NCBI RefSeq assembly: GCF_024129865.1
Contig: NZ_JAMYFE010000060.1
Coordinates: 62,001-126,000, forward strand
Source of the DNA: Stieleria tagensis
Lineage (GTDB): Bacteria > Planctomycetota > Planctomycetia > Pirellulales > Pirellulaceae
DNA: 64,000 bases
Direction of reading: 5' to 3'
In this document: positions 53,901-59,900 of the stretch, piece by piece
Position numbering within the stretch: position 1 is the stretch's first letter
Layout: each line of letters opens with the position of its first letter
Translations under genes and position numbers: made by a program
The notes under the pieces: model-generated
Databases searched by the model: none
Told to the model about the DNA's origin: nothing
Seen by the model: only the letters and a program-made list of their open reading frames with translations

Positions 53901-56900
53901 CGGCCGGTGGGTCCGCCAAATCGATGTTGATCGCACTGGAAAATACGTTGTTCGATTCGTCCTGTTCATACACCTTGTTCGTGTAATCAGTGCGAACCAA
54001 GACAAAGTAGTCTCCCGAGATTGAGAACGGGATCGAGGCGGTGATGGACGCCGTGTAGGATTCACTCTGACCGAGCTCCACGTTGTGAGTGACGCTTCCC
54101 AGGAATTGATCGTCCGAATTGCCGTACACATTGTCGGTTGATAGCACCACCCGATCAGTCCACGGTTTTGCCGCGGTCGCCCCTCCATTGTTTTGCACCG
54201 TCCACTCGATCGTCACCAAATCCCCGTTGCTCGCGTCACTGGGGATGACCGCGGATATAAATTCCAAGTCGGGGGATGCAAATGTGACGGTCCCTTCGAA
54301 CACGTCATCAACGGGTTCGCCAAACGTTCCATCGGCGTCTTGGTCCATCGGGTTGCCAGACAGATCGGTGATATTTGGACCAATTTGGAACGTGTAGATG
54401 CCCAACGCCGTTTGCGTCCCGAACGAGACCCGGACTTTGTCAATGTCCATTGCCACGACTTGACTGATTGGAATGGGTCCGCTCGGACCGGACAACGTGA
54501 TGTCCTGCGGCGTGAACGTGGACGGATTGACTGCCTCATCAAACACGACGTCAATAAAGGCGTACGGTTTAGTGACGAAATCAGGCGTGTAAGACTGGAC
54601 TTGCAACCCCGACGCATCGATGTCGAACGAAGCGTTAAACACATCCTGAATGGCTTCGCCGGCGTCACCGTCGCGATCCTGGTCCATCGACAAACCGCCG
54701 AAGTCATCAATGTTGGGTCCGACGGCAATCGTGTATTGGCCACCGGAAATTTGAGGTGCGAAATTCAACAAGAACGAACGCTGACCGGACGGTTCAATGG
54801 CGGTGATGGCAATCGGACCGTTGGGTCCGATCAGCTTGAGATCGCTGGCAGAGAATGAGTTCAGTCGAATCGGTTCGCTAAATATCAGCTCCGCGGTGTC
54901 GATGCCGGGACCGATGGTGCCCGCCGGAGTGAAGAACGTGACAAATGGGCCGCCACCGGCGACTTGGATGCTGCCCACGTAGCGATCTTCGATTTCGCCA
55001 ACCGTTGCATCACCGTCGCTGTCCATGGCAATACCGGCAGGGTCAGTGATGTCGGGACCGATGAAAATTTGGTAGTTGCCATCTTCAGTCGACCGATCGA
55101 CTTTCACTCGATAGGTCGTCGCGTCAATCTGCTGAATGTCTGTTACCGCGACTTCACCACCGGGGCCAATGACACGAGCGTCGGTGGTCGCAAAACTGCT
55201 CGGATCGATCGGCACGTTGAACGTGACAGTGAATTCTTCCAGCGCACCGTTGATCGCGTTTGACGGTGATTGAGAAACCACCTTCAGTGGATCACGTGCG
55301 ACAGTGATTCGACTGATGTAGCGGTCGTCGATCGGCTCGCCGCCCACGCCATCGTTGTCTTGATCATGTAGGTTTCCCTGAAGATCAGTGCCGGCCGGCG
55401 CGACGAACAAGCCGTATTCCCCATCAAGCGGTTGCGGCGGAAAGCTGATTCGGAACGTCGTGTTCGTTTCGTCGGTCGGTTCAACCGACAGAGTCTGTAT
55501 CTTGGCCGTAGGCCGCACCGGGTTGGTGGTGACGGTTAAGCCGTCGGGCTGGCCGACCAGTGTGAACACGTTGGTGTCGAAGGTGTCCAAATCGCCTTGT
55601 GCTGCCGAGAGTTCAAACCCCAGCCCACCGGTCACGTTGAACATCACCAGACGCAGTGGATATTGGCCCGCGGAGGGAAAATCAAAAACGTGCAGGTCCG
55701 TCGCGATCCCGCGTGCGACCGAAAACTCTGCGATTTGTCCTCCGAGATCCAATCGGTATCCGTCGTCACTAGCGACGGCAAACGTCCATTTGCCCGCGGT
55801 GGGAATCGTGATCTGGGCCGTCGCATCCAGCACCAGATAATTCGTGTCACTGGCCACTACCGGAATCGTTTGATCGGCGCCAAATGAACCGGCAGACGTT
55901 CCATAGTTAATCACCGGTTCATTGACCAATGTTGTCGCCAATCGGCGAGATTCGTCGGCGATCACCAACAATGCCCCATCGAGTGAGTTGAAAGAGCTTG
56001 CCGATTTTGAGACCGCGACTGTGAACCCGTCGATGACTGTGGTGGGATCATAACGATCCAGAGCCGCCAAACTGTCAGGATCAAACAATTGAATGTCTTG
56101 GACCGTTAATGAATCCGGATCAACCGCTTCGTTGAACGTAATGTCCATCGACGTCAACACGGTGCCTGTCGTATCGCTGGGTGTTTGGCCAACGATGCGT
56201 GGGCCCCGCTTGTCAATCAGAAATGAGGTGCTGAAAATATCGTCGGGTGACTCACCGCCAACACCGTCGCCATCTTGGTCCATCAATGAACCGCCCGTTC
56301 CCCAGATGTCCGGCCCCACGGAGACAAGGTAGCTTCCGGCATTGGCCAATTGACCGGACAAGGTCACGACGGCGGAGTACGGGGAAACCATGGCTACCGA
56401 AACCGCAGACACGGTCGATGGTCCCGAGATCGTGATGTCACTAGGTCCAAGACTGGTCGCATCAATCGGGCGGTCCAGTGTGACCAGAAACCTGTCTTGG
56501 GGGTGGAAGGCTAGAGGTGCTCCTGAATCACGAAGCGAAACCACGTCGGCTCCCGTGAGTCCGTGTTCGATGATGGAAACTTCGTCTAGCCGTCCAGCAA
56601 GAAAACCAGCGTTGTTATACGTTGCGCTGCCTAAACGAATGCCACCATTGGACGGCGTGTAAGCGGGAACATTCGCAACACTGTTGCGCAACACGCCGTC
56701 GACATACAGTTCCAAGGTACCGTCGCGGAGAGTCGCTGCGACATGGGACCAGACACCGACCGACGCAGCGATACCGCTGTCAAGTGTTTGGGCATTTCCA
56801 TAGATTGCGACATAATTCCCATTGATGATCGAGATCGACCAATCTCGCTGTAACGACTGACTGCCGACAAGTCCAACGGTTCCTGTCGATGGAACGATAT

Positions 56901-59900
56901 CGGGGTTCACCCAAGCTGCGACGGTCCAATCGCCCTCCGGTGCCCAATCCCCCAAATCGACGTAGTCATCAACCCCGTCGAACGAAAACGCAGCTCCTCC
57001 AGCTCGCCCTGCCTCGTAGCCAGTGCCACCGATGGGCGTACCGTTGCGTGTCCTTGAATCGTCCCAAGCATTATTTTCCGCTTCATAGCGGTGATGCAGT
57101 GGTTCCTGGATCGGTGCCAACCGCTGCACCGAAGTCACTCTGGGCCCGAGAGCATGAGTGGGTGGAACCGTCAAAAAATTGCCGTAATCGACGTAGTCGG
57201 CCACACTCTGACCGGCCGGATTGTCGTTGATAAAGCCATCGGCGGCGGACGGGTCGTGTGGTCCTGCCGCGCTTCCCCACCAGTTGTTCTGAAAGAGTGC
57301 GGCGGCGCGGTCGGTTCCCAAATGACCGACCGCAGCGGAGTTGCCTATGAAGATTGAGTTCGAGATATTGACGGTTGCAGCGTCGGCAACAAACACTCCG
57401 ACGTCGCCTGCGCCCGACGTGTTGACGATGTTCAAGTCGGTTGCGATCAACGATCCTTGTTGAACCCAGATCGCTCCGTCAGCGTGATCGGCGGTTGTGG
57501 TCGTATCAAGCGTTCCGCCGTTGTAAATGACATCACCACCGTCGGCGTGAAGTCCGCCGCCGTAGGACAACTCCAGATTCACATTCGTCAACGTGACGTC
57601 GCTAGTGGATTCAATCGCGTACTTGTACCCACCTGCAACCCCATTGCCATCGGTATCGCCTGCATAGCGAATCGTTACATGAGTGAACTCATTGTCGGGT
57701 CCATCCAAATAGACGGATTCCCAGTATCCCGGAAACGGTGCTGTTGAAAGCCCATCACCGTTTGAATCGCCACCGACCGAGTCGTCCGAGTGAGCCGTAA
57801 TGAAAATCGGTTGACTCTCGGTTCCAACCGCATGGATGCTGCCCTGTCGTGACCAGAGGTATCGGCTCTGGTCCATTTTGACGACAGTTCCAGGCGTGAT
57901 CGTCAGTGTCACCGGGTTTCCGTCCCCGTCGGCACCGACCACGTAGTCCCCGTTATTGAAGTGAATCGGAAGCTCGCCATAGTCCCAGGTTCGATCCTCA
58001 GTCAGTGTGCCCGGCTGTAGATAGATCGCGTCACCGTTCAGATTTCCTTTGCCGGTCAGCTCGCTGGTGATCGGCGCAGCAGCCATGGCAAAGTAAAACG
58101 GGACATTGAGAGTTCGTTCGACATGAACGTGATCGAGCGTCGGTGTGCCCCCCAAGACATTGACGCCTGTGGAGTAACCGTGTTTGATCACCACGTCGGA
58201 CAATCGCACGTGCGCATCGGTCTCGGAACGCCGCACCTCGATCGATCCCGTTTGTCCGCCCGCGATTCCGTTGCCGTCTGTATCACCGGCGTAACGAATT
58301 TCGACATGTTCCAAGACGTTATCGGGTCCGTCCAGGTAAAGACTCTCCCAGTAGCCGGGATAAGGCGCTGTGAACGCTCGGTCGCCGTTGGAGTCACCGC
58401 CGACCGTGTCGTCGGTTTCCGCAGTGATGATGATCGGATGATTTGCATCACCGACGGCATTGATCGTGCCAGTGTCTGACCACAAATAATAGGACCTTGG
58501 CATTTTAATGATCGTGCCCGCTGCGATCGTCAATGTTGCCGGAACTCCATCGGTGTCTCGGACAATCACGTTGCCAGAGTTAAAATGAATTGGCAATTCA
58601 CCGTAGTCCCAGGTGCGATCCTCTACGAGCGTGCCCGGTTGCAAAACGATTCGATCGCCACCGAGGTTGCCGCGACCGGTCAAACCGCTCGTGATAGGTG
58701 CCGAGTCGATCTCGAAATAGTAGGGAACGTTCAACGAGTCTTCGACATGAACGTTCTGCAGGGTCGGAGTGCCGCCGCGAACATTGATCCCCGTCGAGTA
58801 GCCGTCGGAGATTCGGACGCTGGTCAGGCGCACCGATTCGTTCGCTTCTTCTCTGCGTATTTCGACCGAACCGACTTGTCCGCCGCCGGTTCCGTTGCCA
58901 TCGGTGTCACCGGCAAAACGAATTTCGACGTGTTCCAGGACGTTGCCGGGCCCGTCCAGGTAAATCGATTCCCAGTACCCTGGATACGGCGTCGTCGCGT
59001 CTAAATCTCCATTGGAATCACCACCCACGGTGTCGTCGGTTTCCGCAGTGATAACGATGGGTTCCGCTGCCGTTCCAACGGCGTTGATGGATCCTGAGTC
59101 TGAGAACAAGTAATAGGACCGCGGCATTTTCAACACCGTGCCGGGCGCAATCGTTAATGTCGCAGGAGCTCCATCGGCATCATCGACGACATAGTTCCCC
59201 GATGTCATGTGTAGCGGTAGGTCGCCATAATCCCAATCGCGATCGACTCGAAGCGTACCGGATTGCAACACGATTCGGTCACCACCGGCGTTGCCGCGTC
59301 CGGTCAAGCCGTTGACGGACGGATCAGCATCGATGTCAAAATAGAACGGGACGTTCAACGAGTCTTCGACATGAACCGTATCCAGGATCGGAGTCCCGGC
59401 AATCACATTGATGCCGGTCGAGTACCCGTCCGAGATGCGGACATTCTTCAAGCGTGTCGCTGTGCTCGGATCCATGTTTGCATGATTCAAATGAATCGAA
59501 GCGACCTGACCAGAACCGGTTCCATTGCCATCGGTGTCACCGGCGTAACGGACTTCCACGTTTTCCAAGACACTGTTCGGGCCGTCCAGATAAATCGATT
59601 CCCAGTATCCTGGATACGATGTTGTCGCATCGGCATCGCCGTTGGAATCACCGCCGATGGAATCATCTGTCGCCGCGGTGAAGACAATGGGCTGGCTGGG
59701 AGTCCCCACCGCATGCAACACCCCTTGCGGTACCAACAACGAATGGGCTTTCGGCATTTTGATGACAGTCCCGGCGGCGATCGAGAGTGTCACCGGATTC
59801 CCTTCCGAATCCGACTGAACATAGATGCTGCCGTTGGTCCAGTGCAGGGGCAGATCGCCGTAGTCCCAGGTTCGGTTTTCGACCAGGTTGCCGGTCTGCA

